From contig CAYMGE010000010.1 of the NCBI GenBank assembly GCA_964389925.1, positions 1 to 64,000 on the forward strand: 64,000 bases of DNA. The letters are read 5' to 3'. Origin of the DNA: CALECP01 sp964389925 (GTDB lineage Bacteria; Chloroflexota; Anaerolineae; Promineifilales; Promineifilaceae). The notes beneath the pieces were generated by a model, which saw only the letters and a program-made list of their open reading frames with translations, was not told the origin of the DNA and made no database searches. Shown here piece by piece: positions 33,301 to 41,753 of this stretch; the first letter of the stretch is position 1; every line of letters starts with the position of its first letter. A program made the position numbers and the translations under genes.

Positions 33301-35930
33301 AGATAAAACTACTGTTTTTACTAACAGCGATCGCGGCTCTACTTATTGCCTGTGGTGCGCCTGAACAAGTCGTTGTCACTCAAATTGTTGAGACAATCAA
33401 AGAGGTCGAAGTTCAAGGTGAAACGGTTGTCGAAGAAGTCGTCGTCACTCAAATCGTTGAGGTTGAAGGTGAAACGATTGTAGAAGAAGTTGAAGTCGAA
33501 GTGACAAAAATCGTTGAGGTTGAGAGAGAACCAGAACCAAGCAATCGCACAGGTGGCTGGCTCGACACCATCATCTTCGTTGAAGAGCCAAACCAAGATG
33601 CTGCAATTGCACGTCTCGGTGCGGGTGACATCGATATGTTCGCGGATGATGTTGCAGGTGCAGCTGTCCTTCAGGCAATCGAAGACGCTGGCAACATTAC
33701 AACTGTGACACAATACGGTCTCTATGATGAAATGTTCTTCAATAACGGCGCATGTGCCGATGAAGCACTTCTCAATCCATTCCAAAGCGACAAGATGCGC
33801 GAGGCAATGAACTGGGCAATCGACCGTGACTATGTTGCTGACGAGCTTTATGGTGGTTTGGCTGTGCCAAAATACACAGCAATTGCAGAAGCTGGTGCAG
33901 ATCGCGGTCGTTTAGCGGCCGAAATCCGCGCAATCGAAGCAAACTACGCCTATGATCTCGAAAGAGCGCGTGAAGTTGTCACCGCTGAGATGGAAGAGAT
34001 GGGCGCAGAGATGGTAGATGGCAGCTGGAATTTCAACGGCGAGCCTGTCACGCTGATCGGTTTAATCCGTATTGAAGACACACGCCTCGAAATTGGTAAC
34101 TACTTTGCCAATCAGCTTGAAGAACTCGGCTTTACAATTGAACGCGTTGAGCGTACATCGAGCGAACTCAGCCCACTGTGGATTAGCTCTGACCCTGCCG
34201 AATGTCAATGGAACTGGTACACAGGCGCATGGAGTCAAACATCTATCGCACGTGATAACGGTACGAACTTCGATTTCTTCTATACCACACGTGGTGTCCC
34301 ATGGCCAAGCTGGCAGGTGTTCTCACCAAACGAAGAGCTTGATGCCCTTTCGCTCCGTTTGAACGACAATGATTACAGTAACTTGGAAGAACGTCAAGAA
34401 CTGTTTGCAGAAATTCTGCCACTTGCGGCCGAAGAAGCATCACGTGTTTGGGTTACCAGCCGTACAACGCTTGTCCCATATAGCAATGAAGTTTCTGTAA
34501 CGTCTGACCTCGCGGCTGGTATCAGTGGCGCAGGCATCTGGGCAAAAACAGTTCGTTTCGCTGACCAAGAAGGTGGTTCAATGAAGATCGCATTGCCAAG
34601 CGTCTTCACAGAGCCATGGAATCCAATTGGTGGTTCTAACTGGGTATTTGACAACATGGTTAAACGTGCAATTGGTGAATCGGCCGTTTACACCGACCCA
34701 AGCACAGGTGTTGCAATTCCAAACCGCGTAGAGCGTGCTGAGGTTGTCGTCCAAGAAGGATTCCCATCTGGCACAACACTCGACTGGGTTGACCTGTCAT
34801 TTGAGTCTGAAATCGTCGTTCCAGACGACGCATGGGCTGGCTGGGATGCTGAAAGTCAAACATTCATCACTGCTGGTGACCTCTACACTGAAACACAAAC
34901 AGCAGTTTTCAAAAGCACTGTTTACTATCCAGAAGACATGTTCGACACGATCACATGGCATGATGGCAGCCCACTGAGTGTTGCTGACTTTGTGATGGCT
35001 ATGATCGTCGAATTTGATCTTGGCAATGAAGCTAGCCCCAACTACGATGAATCGTTGGCTCCAAACCTTGATCAGTTCCTATCTGCTTTCAAAGCAACAA
35101 AGATTGTCTCAACCGACCCGCTTGTCATTGAATACTATGGTGACAATGCACAGCTTGATGCCGAGAACATCATGCAGCTTACAAACGCAACCTGGTGGCC
35201 AACCTATGACTATGCAGACGCAGCATGGCACAATATGGCAATCATGTTACGTGCAGATGAAAGTGGTGATTTGGCCTTCACACCAGACAAAGCTGACTTG
35301 AACGAGACAGAGCGTATTAATATGATCGCTGGTCCATCACTCGACATCTTGGCAGGTGAGCTGCTCTCTGCAACAGAAGAGGCATATATTCCTTATGCAG
35401 CAACACTGAGTGAGTATCTGTCAGATGATGAGGTAGAGTCGCGTTACAGCAACCTTTCTGAGTTTGCACGTCGCTACGGTCACTACTATCTCGGCACAAA
35501 CGTTTACTATCTGCAAGGTGTCTTCCCAGTTGAAGGTCAAGCAATTTTGGAACGCTATGAGCCGCATCAAGATGCTGCAAACCGTTGGGCGCGTTTCTCG
35601 GCGCCAGCGATTGCCGAAGTCGAGATCGATGGCGATAGCCGTGTCGCAATTGGCGATGAGGCGACATTCGAGGTCTTCATTGATGGCTTGGGTGAACCTT
35701 ACGCTGTAGACGACATCACAAGCGTGACCTACCTGCTATTTGACGCAACAGGCGCACAAGTTGGCACAGGTCAAGCTGAAGCTGTTGAGGATGGTCTCTG
35801 GGAAGTCGTGATCGATGGCGATACCACAGGTGAACTGGCTGAAGGTTCAAACCGCGTCGAAGTTGTTGTCGTCTCGGAACTTGTCGCGCTGCCAAGCCTC
35901 GGCTCGTTCGAGTTTGTTACAACACCATAG
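33297..35930 (+). CDS. Family 5 ABC solute-binding lipoprotein with swapped halves
   Basis: The signal ends LLIAC, so Cys19 is lipidated. Residues 24-77 are a Val/Glu/Thr repeat (VVVTQIVE type) common in Chloroflexota binding proteins. The SBP_bac_5 landmarks then come in unusual order. The usual C-terminal half is first: IARLGAGDIDMFADD at about 104, MREAMNWAIDRDYV at 167 and ELDALSLRLN at about 350. The usual N-terminal half follows from about 426: TWHDGSPLSVADFVMAM at about 553, VSTDPLVIEYYGDN, and GTNVYYLQGVF at about 732. An Ig-like domain closes it (about 770-877). It binds peptides or oligosaccharides for the permeases downstream. GGAG precedes the ATG. Codon use is more regular than its neighbours, as for a highly expressed gene. 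Confidence 0.88.
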   Translation: MKIKLLFLLTAIAALLIACGAPEQVVVTQIVETIKEVEVQGETVVEEVVVTQIVEVEGETIVEEVEVEVTKIVEVEREPEPSNRTGGWLDTIIFVEEPNQDAAIARLGAGDIDMFADDVAGAAVLQAIEDAGNITTVTQYGLYDEMFFNNGACADEALLNPFQSDKMREAMNWAIDRDYVADELYGGLAVPKYTAIAEAGADRGRLAAEIRAIEANYAYDLERAREVVTAEMEEMGAEMVDGSWNFNGEPVTLIGLIRIEDTRLEIGNYFANQLEELGFTIERVERTSSELSPLWISSDPAECQWNWYTGAWSQTSIARDNGTNFDFFYTTRGVPWPSWQVFSPNEELDALSLRLNDNDYSNLEERQELFAEILPLAAEEASRVWVTSRTTLVPYSNEVSVTSDLAAGISGAGIWAKTVRFADQEGGSMKIALPSVFTEPWNPIGGSNWVFDNMVKRAIGESAVYTDPSTGVAIPNRVERAEVVVQEGFPSGTTLDWVDLSFESEIVVPDDAWAGWDAESQTFITAGDLYTETQTAVFKSTVYYPEDMFDTITWHDGSPLSVADFVMAMIVEFDLGNEASPNYDESLAPNLDQFLSAFKATKIVSTDPLVIEYYGDNAQLDAENIMQLTNATWWPTYDYADAAWHNMAIMLRADESGDLAFTPDKADLNETERINMIAGPSLDILAGELLSATEEAYIPYAATLSEYLSDDEVESRYSNLSEFARRYGHYYLGTNVYYLQGVFPVEGQAILERYEPHQDAANRWARFSAPAIAEVEIDGDSRVAIGDEATFEVFIDGLGEPYAVDDITSVTYLLFDATGAQVGTGQAEAVEDGLWEVVIDGDTTGELAEGSNRVEVVVVSELVALPSLGSFEFVTTP
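33358..33536. repeat. Degenerate tandem repeat coding the VVVTQIVE-type linker
   Basis: Units of the form GTCGTCACTCAAAT-GTTGAG alternate with GGTGAAAC-GT-GAAGAA about two and a half times, encoding the Val/Glu/Thr spacer after the lipidated cysteine. Confidence 0.7.
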
Positions 35931-35950
35931 AAGACGTTTTTATTGCTGGT

Positions 35951-36026
35951 AAGGGGTAAATGGCCCCTTGCTGGCGGTCATCGAAGCTATGATCCTGTCT
36001 GTGAGGACGAGTTTTCTCGTCCTCAC
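35951..36026 (+). terminator. Intercistronic hairpins after the binding-protein gene
   Basis: AAGGGG/CCCCTT (35951-35969) and a perfect 11-bp stem GTGAGGACGAG/CTCGTCCTCAC with a TTTT loop (36001-36026) lie between the binding protein and permease genes. No long T-run follows, so they may give partial termination and protect the upstream message, raising binding protein over permease. The rest of this 304-base gap shows no gene. Confidence 0.65.
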
Positions 36027-36234
36027 GCTCCATTTATTAGAAGTAATCTGTTACAATAAAGCCCACACAATTCATTCCACGCAAGAATACTTTGCCAAGC
36101 TATGGCAGTTTCAAGGTTATTAACAAGTTAGATAAGCCCTATCTTTCGCTTCACTGGAAAGTGCGAAGGTCGTTTATTTGTAAATCTTCAACGCGATGCT
36201 GTTTATGTCTTGGTCAAGAGGAGATGGTAAATCT

Positions 36235-37371
36235 ATGAGCCAGCAAGCACTGACGCCCGGCACCGACTTTGAAACAGCAATGGCGGAATCATCGCGGAAG
36301 GCGCGTACCCAAACGATCATTCGCCTTTTTCGCTACACGTCAATCCGACTAGTCGCCCTATTTTTTACCGTGGTGGCTGGCGTTTACGTGACTGTTCTCG
36401 TTGCTAATATGGGTGGCTATGTCGATGATATTCGCAGAGGACAAATCCGCGAACAAGTTATCCTAGAGAAAAGCCTCGACCCGCAGTTCCGCCAACTTCC
36501 AGAAGCAGAGCGCATAAGAATCATAGACGAAGAAATTGCAAATGAGGAAGCCCGCTTTGGGCTTGATCAACCCTTTGCAATCCGCAGTTTCACTTACCTG
36601 ACGAACGCATTGACATTAAATTTGGGGTTCTCAGAGGCACTTATAAGCGATAGCGGCTCACGAGCAGTGAGCAATATCATTTTAGAGCGATTACCTTCAA
36701 CACTTGTCCTCTTTGGCACAGCAAATTTGCTTTTGTTTTTCATTAGCCTATTTATCGGGCTAAGACTTTCTCGACAATACGGCAGTTTTTGGGATAAGGT
36801 GATTTTAACACTAGCACCTAGCTCGGCCGCCCCCGGCTGGTTCTACGGCATCTTCCTCATCCTGATCTTTGCAAGTCTTCTAAGTTGGTTCCCCTTTGGT
36901 GGCATGGTTGGCTCCCCACCCCCAGATAATCCCTTTAACTATGCACTAAGTCTGCTCTATCACATGGTTTTGCCAGTTGCCGCAACGCTGTTGAGCGCGA
37001 TTTTCATCACCATTTATGATTGGCGTACTTTCTTTTTGATTTACGCGAGTGAAGATTATGTAGAGATGGCAAAGGCAAAAGGGTTGCCAGATCGCATGAT
37101 CGAACGCCGTTATGTTTTGCGGCCGACGCTTCCAAACATTATCACACGTTTCGCACTACTGTTGATTACGCTTTGGGTAGGTGCAATCATTCTTGAGACA
37201 GTCTTTAACTGGCCCGGAATTGGACAGCTCTATTTCCAAGCAATTGGTGCCTATGATACACCCGTGATCATTGCGAACGTTGTCGTTTACGCCTATTTGC
37301 TTGCGCTTACCGTTTTCCTGCTCGACTTTATCTACGCTTTGGTTGATCCGCGCGTGCGGGTTGGAGGGTAA
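36235..37371 (+). CDS. ABC permease, DppB/OppB type
   Basis: First membrane subunit of the importer. After a first helix (about residues 35-58) there is an extracytoplasmic segment rich in charged residues (about 60-125). Five more helices follow, with the EAA coupling loop EDYVEMAKAKGLPDRMIERRYVLRP in its usual place and a C-terminal ALVDPRVRVGG. The extracytoplasmic segment is longer than in typical DppB. I start it at the ATG at 36235, which follows GAGGAG by about 10 bases; an ATG at 36196 is in frame but less supported. Confidence 0.88.
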   Translation: MSQQALTPGTDFETAMAESSRKARTQTIIRLFRYTSIRLVALFFTVVAGVYVTVLVANMGGYVDDIRRGQIREQVILEKSLDPQFRQLPEAERIRIIDEEIANEEARFGLDQPFAIRSFTYLTNALTLNLGFSEALISDSGSRAVSNIILERLPSTLVLFGTANLLLFFISLFIGLRLSRQYGSFWDKVILTLAPSSAAPGWFYGIFLILIFASLLSWFPFGGMVGSPPPDNPFNYALSLLYHMVLPVAATLLSAIFITIYDWRTFFLIYASEDYVEMAKAKGLPDRMIERRYVLRPTLPNIITRFALLLITLWVGAIILETVFNWPGIGQLYFQAIGAYDTPVIIANVVVYAYLLALTVFLLDFIYALVDPRVRVGG

Positions 37372-37376
37372 ACGCC

Positions 37377-38729
37377 ATGATGCGAAGATTTAATCAACTG
37401 CGACACTATCCAACGGCTGTCTTTGGCATCCTCGTGATTTCGATCCTTCTGGTTGTTTCCATCGTCACACCGATTGTGATTCCGTATGGAGAGGCAGTGC
37501 GACTATGGCGAGGTGGGGAAGACATTTGGTCACAAACGCCGCGTAACGCTGCCCCTGTTTGGTACAACTGGTTTTCAGGGGAAAAACAACCTGTCACGAT
37601 TCGCTTTTCAAGTGCAGAGGGGGATGGTAACAGGACGGAAGAGGTCATTTCGGCCGATACCCGTGAAGTCAAATACGTGTACGAGTTCGACTATCAGTAT
37701 GATGGTTTTCCACCAGAGTTAATTTTATTTGCAAACGCAACTGCGGATCAGAAAGATCCTTTTGTTGAGATGACATGGTTTACACCTGATGGTCGTGAAA
37801 TACGTGCCGGCGATTTTTCACCTGGTGACTCCTCATCATTCCGCTTTGCACAGGACAGTCGTTTACAGCGTCGCCTTGAGCGTTCAAGCGGCATTGACGA
37901 GATTAACGTAAATCAAGGTCTTTTTGATGATCCAGAGCAAGAAGGTTTACAGGTTCTCAAGGGAACCTATCGTTTGGAAGTTGCTGGACTGCTTTTTGAA
38001 GCTGATTCTGAATTGGATACAACTTTTGTGAGCTATGGTAATCTACACGGCATAGCTGGCACAGACCACAAGCGGCGCGACATTTCACTCGCGTTACTCT
38101 GGGGAACCCCCATCGCAATGGCGTTTGGACTGCTTGCAGCGATTGGCACAACCATCACAACGATGAGCATCGCCGCCATTGGTGTTTGGTTCGGTGGTTG
38201 GGTTGACGCAGTTATTCAAAGATTAGTTGAGGTCAACAACATCATTCCGCTCTTACCGATTTTGATTATGGTCGGGACATTTTATTCCCGAAGTATCTGG
38301 CTGATGCTGGGGCTTGTCATCCTCTTCGGCATCTTTGGTCTGCAAATCAAGACATATCGCGCTATCTTTCTACAGGTTAAAGAAATGCCTTATATTGATG
38401 CGGCGCGGGCATATGGTGCAAGCAACATGCGGATTATTTTCCGCTATTTGATTCCACGTATTTTGCCACTGGTCATTCCACAAATCGTTACACTCGTTCC
38501 TAGTTTTGTTTTTCTCGAAGCAGCGCTAGCAGTGCTTGGGTTAGGCGATCCTTTTATTCCAACATGGGGCAAATTGATCAACGATGGTTATGCTCAAGGC
38601 GCGTTATTTAACGGGTTCTATTATTGGATACTTGAACCGGCCGTGTTGCTAACAATTGCTGGTCTGGGCTTTGCCGCTGTCGGCTTTGCATTAGACCGCA
38701 TCTTCAATCCAAAACTGCGGGAGCTGTAG
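37377..38729 (+). CDS. ABC permease, DppC/OppC type, with large extracytoplasmic domain
   Basis: Second membrane subunit. After the first helix (about 12-35) lies an unusually large extracytoplasmic domain of about 190 residues, beta-rich, before the canonical GTDHKRRDISLALLWGTP segment. Ordinary DppC has only a few dozen residues there. The remaining helices and coupling loop YIDAARAYGASNMRIIF are standard. The domain may dock the unusual binding protein; that is inference. It follows the DppB gene by five bases and precedes the ATPase gene by four. Confidence 0.87.
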   Translation: MMRRFNQLRHYPTAVFGILVISILLVVSIVTPIVIPYGEAVRLWRGGEDIWSQTPRNAAPVWYNWFSGEKQPVTIRFSSAEGDGNRTEEVISADTREVKYVYEFDYQYDGFPPELILFANATADQKDPFVEMTWFTPDGREIRAGDFSPGDSSSFRFAQDSRLQRRLERSSGIDEINVNQGLFDDPEQEGLQVLKGTYRLEVAGLLFEADSELDTTFVSYGNLHGIAGTDHKRRDISLALLWGTPIAMAFGLLAAIGTTITTMSIAAIGVWFGGWVDAVIQRLVEVNNIIPLLPILIMVGTFYSRSIWLMLGLVILFGIFGLQIKTYRAIFLQVKEMPYIDAARAYGASNMRIIFRYLIPRILPLVIPQIVTLVPSFVFLEAALAVLGLGDPFIPTWGKLINDGYAQGALFNGFYYWILEPAVLLTIAGLGFAAVGFALDRIFNPKLREL

Positions 38730-38733
38730 TAAG

Positions 38734-39693
38734 ATGAGTAATAAAGAACTACTTTCTGTGAGAAATCTGAGGCTGCATTTTCAAACACGTAGTGGTGTAG
38801 TGCAGGCTGTTGACAGCATTGATTTTGATTTGCCAACAAACAAAGCAACGGTTGTCATCGGCGAGTCGGGGTGTGGTAAAAGTTCACTAGCAAAAGCAAT
38901 TTTGCGACTGTTGCCCAAAAATGTAGCCTCGTTTGATGGTGAAGTTTGGCTCAAAGGCGAGAATCTTATGGAGCTAACTGATGAGGAGTTTCGTAAGCAA
39001 ATTCGCTGGAAAAAAATTGCGATGGTTCCACAGGCCGCGATGAATGCGCTGAATCCCGTTATGCGAATTGGGGAGCAGGTAGCAGAGCCAGCGATGGTGC
39101 ATCTTGGTTTAAGCCGTAAAGATGCACTGGCACGCGCCCTAAAGAGGTTCGAGCAAGTTGGCGTGCCGGGTGATTTTTTGCATCGTTATGCGTTTGAGTT
39201 GAGTGGTGGGATGCGACAACGTGCAGCACTTGCCATGTCGTTGGTGACAGATCCGCAGCTTGTCATCCTAGATGAGCCAACGTCTGCGCTGGACGTGTTG
39301 ACGCAGGCAAACATCATGAACTTAATGAAGAGCGTCAAACGAGACCTCGACACGAGCTTTATCCTAATTACGCATGACATCGCAACGTCGAGCGAGCTAG
39401 CTGATAACGTCGCTGTCATGTATGCAGGACAGATCGTTGAGGTCAGTGACGCAAGGCATTTCTTCACAGAACCGCTACATCCCTACTCACAAAAACTGAT
39501 GGCAAGTGTTCCCCGTTTGAAACAGACGGTTGAACCTGACTTTATCACAGGTCAGCCGCCGAGCCTGCTCAATCCGCCAACCGGTTGCCGATTTGCAGAC
39601 CGCTGTCCGGCACGTTTCTCAAAGTGCGATGAAGAACCACCCACTATCGTGATCGATGAGGATCGGAAGGTAAAGTGCTGGCTGCACACCTAG
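38734..39693 (+). CDS. ABC ATPase, DppD type
   Basis: Nucleotide-binding subunit. Walker A GESGCGKSS, Q-loop VPQAAMNALNP, signature LSGGMRQRAALAM, Walker B VILDEPTSALD and switch His in ITHDI are all present. The C-terminal extension ends with RFADRCPARFSKCDEEPP, the oligopeptide-transporter C-terminal domain that in related ATPases can hold a 4Fe-4S cluster. It works with the adjacent DppF-type ATPase as a heterodimer. Confidence 0.93.
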   Translation: MSNKELLSVRNLRLHFQTRSGVVQAVDSIDFDLPTNKATVVIGESGCGKSSLAKAILRLLPKNVASFDGEVWLKGENLMELTDEEFRKQIRWKKIAMVPQAAMNALNPVMRIGEQVAEPAMVHLGLSRKDALARALKRFEQVGVPGDFLHRYAFELSGGMRQRAALAMSLVTDPQLVILDEPTSALDVLTQANIMNLMKSVKRDLDTSFILITHDIATSSELADNVAVMYAGQIVEVSDARHFFTEPLHPYSQKLMASVPRLKQTVEPDFITGQPPSLLNPPTGCRFADRCPARFSKCDEEPPTIVIDEDRKVKCWLHT

Positions 39694-39709
39694 ACGGAGG
39701 AAAATCAGA

Positions 39710-40729
39710 ATGAGTAAATTAAATGGAAAAGATCAGGCACTGCTCGAACTCGATGACCTGCATGTCTGGTATGAACTGAAAAAGTTTGGCTTTGGTCATG
39801 CAGGGTATGTCAAGGCAGTCGATGGTGTCTCGTTGGAGCTGCGGCAAGGCGAGGCAATGGCGTGTGTCGGTGAGAGTGGTTGCGGTAAGTCGAGCTTGAT
39901 GAAGACGATTATTGGCTTGAATCGGCCGACTTCCGGCGATGTCATCTTCGACGACACCAAACTAACTGAAACAGAGGGCGAAGACCTACGTCTTTACCGC
40001 GCCAAAATCGGTTATGTTCAGCAAGACCCTTTTGGTGCGCTGGCCAGTTTCATGACGATCCAGCGCATATTGGAAGAGCCGCTAATCATCAACGGCTTTA
40101 CAAATAAAGAAGACCGCCTACAGCGCATTCGTAAAATCCTTGAAGAAGTCAAGCTCGCTCCCGTGGACGAGGTGATGGCAAAATTTCCTCACCAGTTGAG
40201 CGGCGGTCAACAGCAACGTGTCGTGATTGCACGCGCAATGATTATGGAGCCAAAGCTACTCGTTGCCGATGAGCCAGTCTCTATGCTGGACGCATCTGTG
40301 CGTGTGGAAATTTTGCGTTTGCTACGTGGTTTGCAAGAAAAACACAATTTGGCGGTCATCTACATCACCCATGACCTCTCAACCGTGCGCTACTTTTCTG
40401 AATATATCTTCGTGATGTATGCAGGTGAGGTAATCGAATTTGCAAAGATGGAGGATTTGCTCAATGAGCCGAGTCACCCTTACACACTTGCGCTGCTAGA
40501 AGCGTCGTCAGACCCCGATTATAGAAACGCGCTTGAGATGAGCGAAATCCCGCGTGGAGAACCGCCGAGTTTGGTCAATCCACCAAGCGGCTGTCGTTTC
40601 CACCCACGTTGTCCCGAATTTATGCCCGGCACTTGCGATGCAAAACGCCCACCAAATTTCATCGTAAGCCCTGAACACAAAGTCGCATGTTGGCTTTTTG
40701 ATGGAGCAAAGACGGATGCACCTATTTAG
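39710..40729 (+). CDS. ABC ATPase, DppF type
   Basis: Second nucleotide-binding subunit. Walker A GESGCGKSS, Q-loop YVQQDPFG, signature LSGGQQQRVVIARAM, Walker B LLVADEPVSMLD and ITHDLS are intact. The C-terminal RFHPRCPEFMPGTC block is the family's cysteine-bearing tail. GGAGG lies about 10 bases before the ATG. The next small gene starts within its last 14 bases. It completes the importer operon of five core genes. Confidence 0.93.
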   Translation: MSKLNGKDQALLELDDLHVWYELKKFGFGHAGYVKAVDGVSLELRQGEAMACVGESGCGKSSLMKTIIGLNRPTSGDVIFDDTKLTETEGEDLRLYRAKIGYVQQDPFGALASFMTIQRILEEPLIINGFTNKEDRLQRIRKILEEVKLAPVDEVMAKFPHQLSGGQQQRVVIARAMIMEPKLLVADEPVSMLDASVRVEILRLLRGLQEKHNLAVIYITHDLSTVRYFSEYIFVMYAGEVIEFAKMEDLLNEPSHPYTLALLEASSDPDYRNALEMSEIPRGEPPSLVNPPSGCRFHPRCPEFMPGTCDAKRPPNFIVSPEHKVACWLFDGAKTDAPI

Positions 40730-40946
40730 CAGATTGTTCGTGATCGGTTTTCTCTGTGTCTTGGTGGGGGCAGTGTTGCCATTCTTGATGGTCATGCAGA
40801 TTTTGCCCTCCACGTTTTTTCTAAACTTTGTTTCCTTTGCGACATCAGTGATCGGGATTTTTCTCGGCGTGATTGGGGTGGCAATGTATACAGGGTTGCA
40901 AAAGCAGAGAGAAAGAAACGAGTACAGTGACTATTATGACATGTGA
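40716..40946 (+). CDS. Small two-helix membrane protein at the end of the importer operon
   Basis: The 76-residue product has two hydrophobic helices (about 5-28 and 34-58) and a charged C-terminus (KQRERNEYSDYYDM). Its ATG at 40716 overlaps the end of the DppF-type gene by 14 bases, and a strong terminator follows 34 bases after its stop. No family recognised. Position suggests an accessory to the importer. Confidence 0.6.
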   Translation: MHLFSRLFVIGFLCVLVGAVLPFLMVMQILPSTFFLNFVSFATSVIGIFLGVIGVAMYTGLQKQRERNEYSDYYDM

Positions 40947-40979
40947 TTGTGCATAAATTCATGTTGTTTACGCACTTTG

Positions 40980-41010
40980 AAAGCGAGCTACAGATGTGGC
41001 TCGCTTTTTT
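40980..41010 (+). terminator. Rho-independent terminator of the importer operon
   Basis: AAAGCGAGC pairs with GCTCGCTTT around a loop of about 10 bases and runs into TTTTTT. It lies between the importer operon and the convergent EcsC-like gene and may serve both. Confidence 0.85.
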
Positions 41011-41044
41011 GATCCTTTGTCATACCAACCGACTCTATCTAATT

Positions 41045-41674
41045 TTACCCCTCTACAACAATAATCTGGATTTCCTCTTCCTCAAAGATTGGGATTTCTT
41101 CGTCTGGAAAGAGCGGAAGAAATTCATCACGGGCGCAACGACCAATTGCATCGGTGTAATAGCCATTCGACCCCGCGCCCAAAATTCCCCCTACAAGTGG
41201 CACTTTGGTCGCCGCACGCCCCGCAACGCGCAATGAATGCTCTGCCAACTCCCGTATGCCGCGCTCCATCAACTTAAGTCCTGTACGCTCAACTAGCTCC
41301 CGCTGCTCATTTTCATCAGCACGCCCCGCATGGTCGCTGAAACAGCGCAGACAGCGTGTGCGCGTCGCTTCATCGGCCGGATCCTCCCCCGCCACAACCG
41401 CAATCGCTGCACAAAGATGCAACTGCAAAATAGTCGAGGTCGCAATGTCTGTTGGCAGTGTCAAAGGAACCAAATAGAGACCCGGTAAGCCGAGAATAAA
41501 GCCCGACGCACTGCTAAGTGAAGCATAGAGCGTAATCAATTGCTGTGCTTTTCCGCGTGGGGATGCGTCCTGTACGCGCTGGCTTGACTGTTGGGGTGTG
41601 CCAAGTAGGGGGATGCCATTGAGTGCTTCGTCGTATAAGAGTTCGAGATTTGTTCTGTTCATACAAATAACCAT
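41045..41674 (-). CDS. EcsC-like protein
   Basis: The product of about 209 residues resembles the EcsC family: an N-terminal PLLGT segment, two amphipathic helices with LPGLYLVPLTLPTDIATSTILQLHLCAAIA, and a C-terminal Gly-rich VPLVGGILGAGSNGYYTDAIGRCA. EcsC of Bacillus lies with the EcsAB transporter, but its role is unresolved. The tail is very acidic (IPIFEEEEIQIIVVEG). Two ATG codons, 41674 and 41662, are equally possible. It converges on the importer operon and is divergent from the subtilase. Confidence 0.7.
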   Translation of the reverse strand: MVICMNRTNLELLYDEALNGIPLLGTPQQSSQRVQDASPRGKAQQLITLYASLSSASGFILGLPGLYLVPLTLPTDIATSTILQLHLCAAIAVVAGEDPADEATRTRCLRCFSDHAGRADENEQRELVERTGLKLMERGIRELAEHSLRVAGRAATKVPLVGGILGAGSNGYYTDAIGRCARDEFLPLFPDEEIPIFEEEEIQIIVVEG

Positions 41675-41753
41675 AGCAAATAGTTGATTGAGGAGACCAT
41701 ACGTGAGTTGTAAATTGTGCCAGAAATCAGCTCAAACCTGCTAAACTGTCAGC

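Noticed and set aside
33358..33536. CRISPR-like or coiled-coil repeat array
   Set aside because: Units are degenerate and in frame, encoding the known Val/Glu/Thr spacer of Chloroflexota binding proteins.
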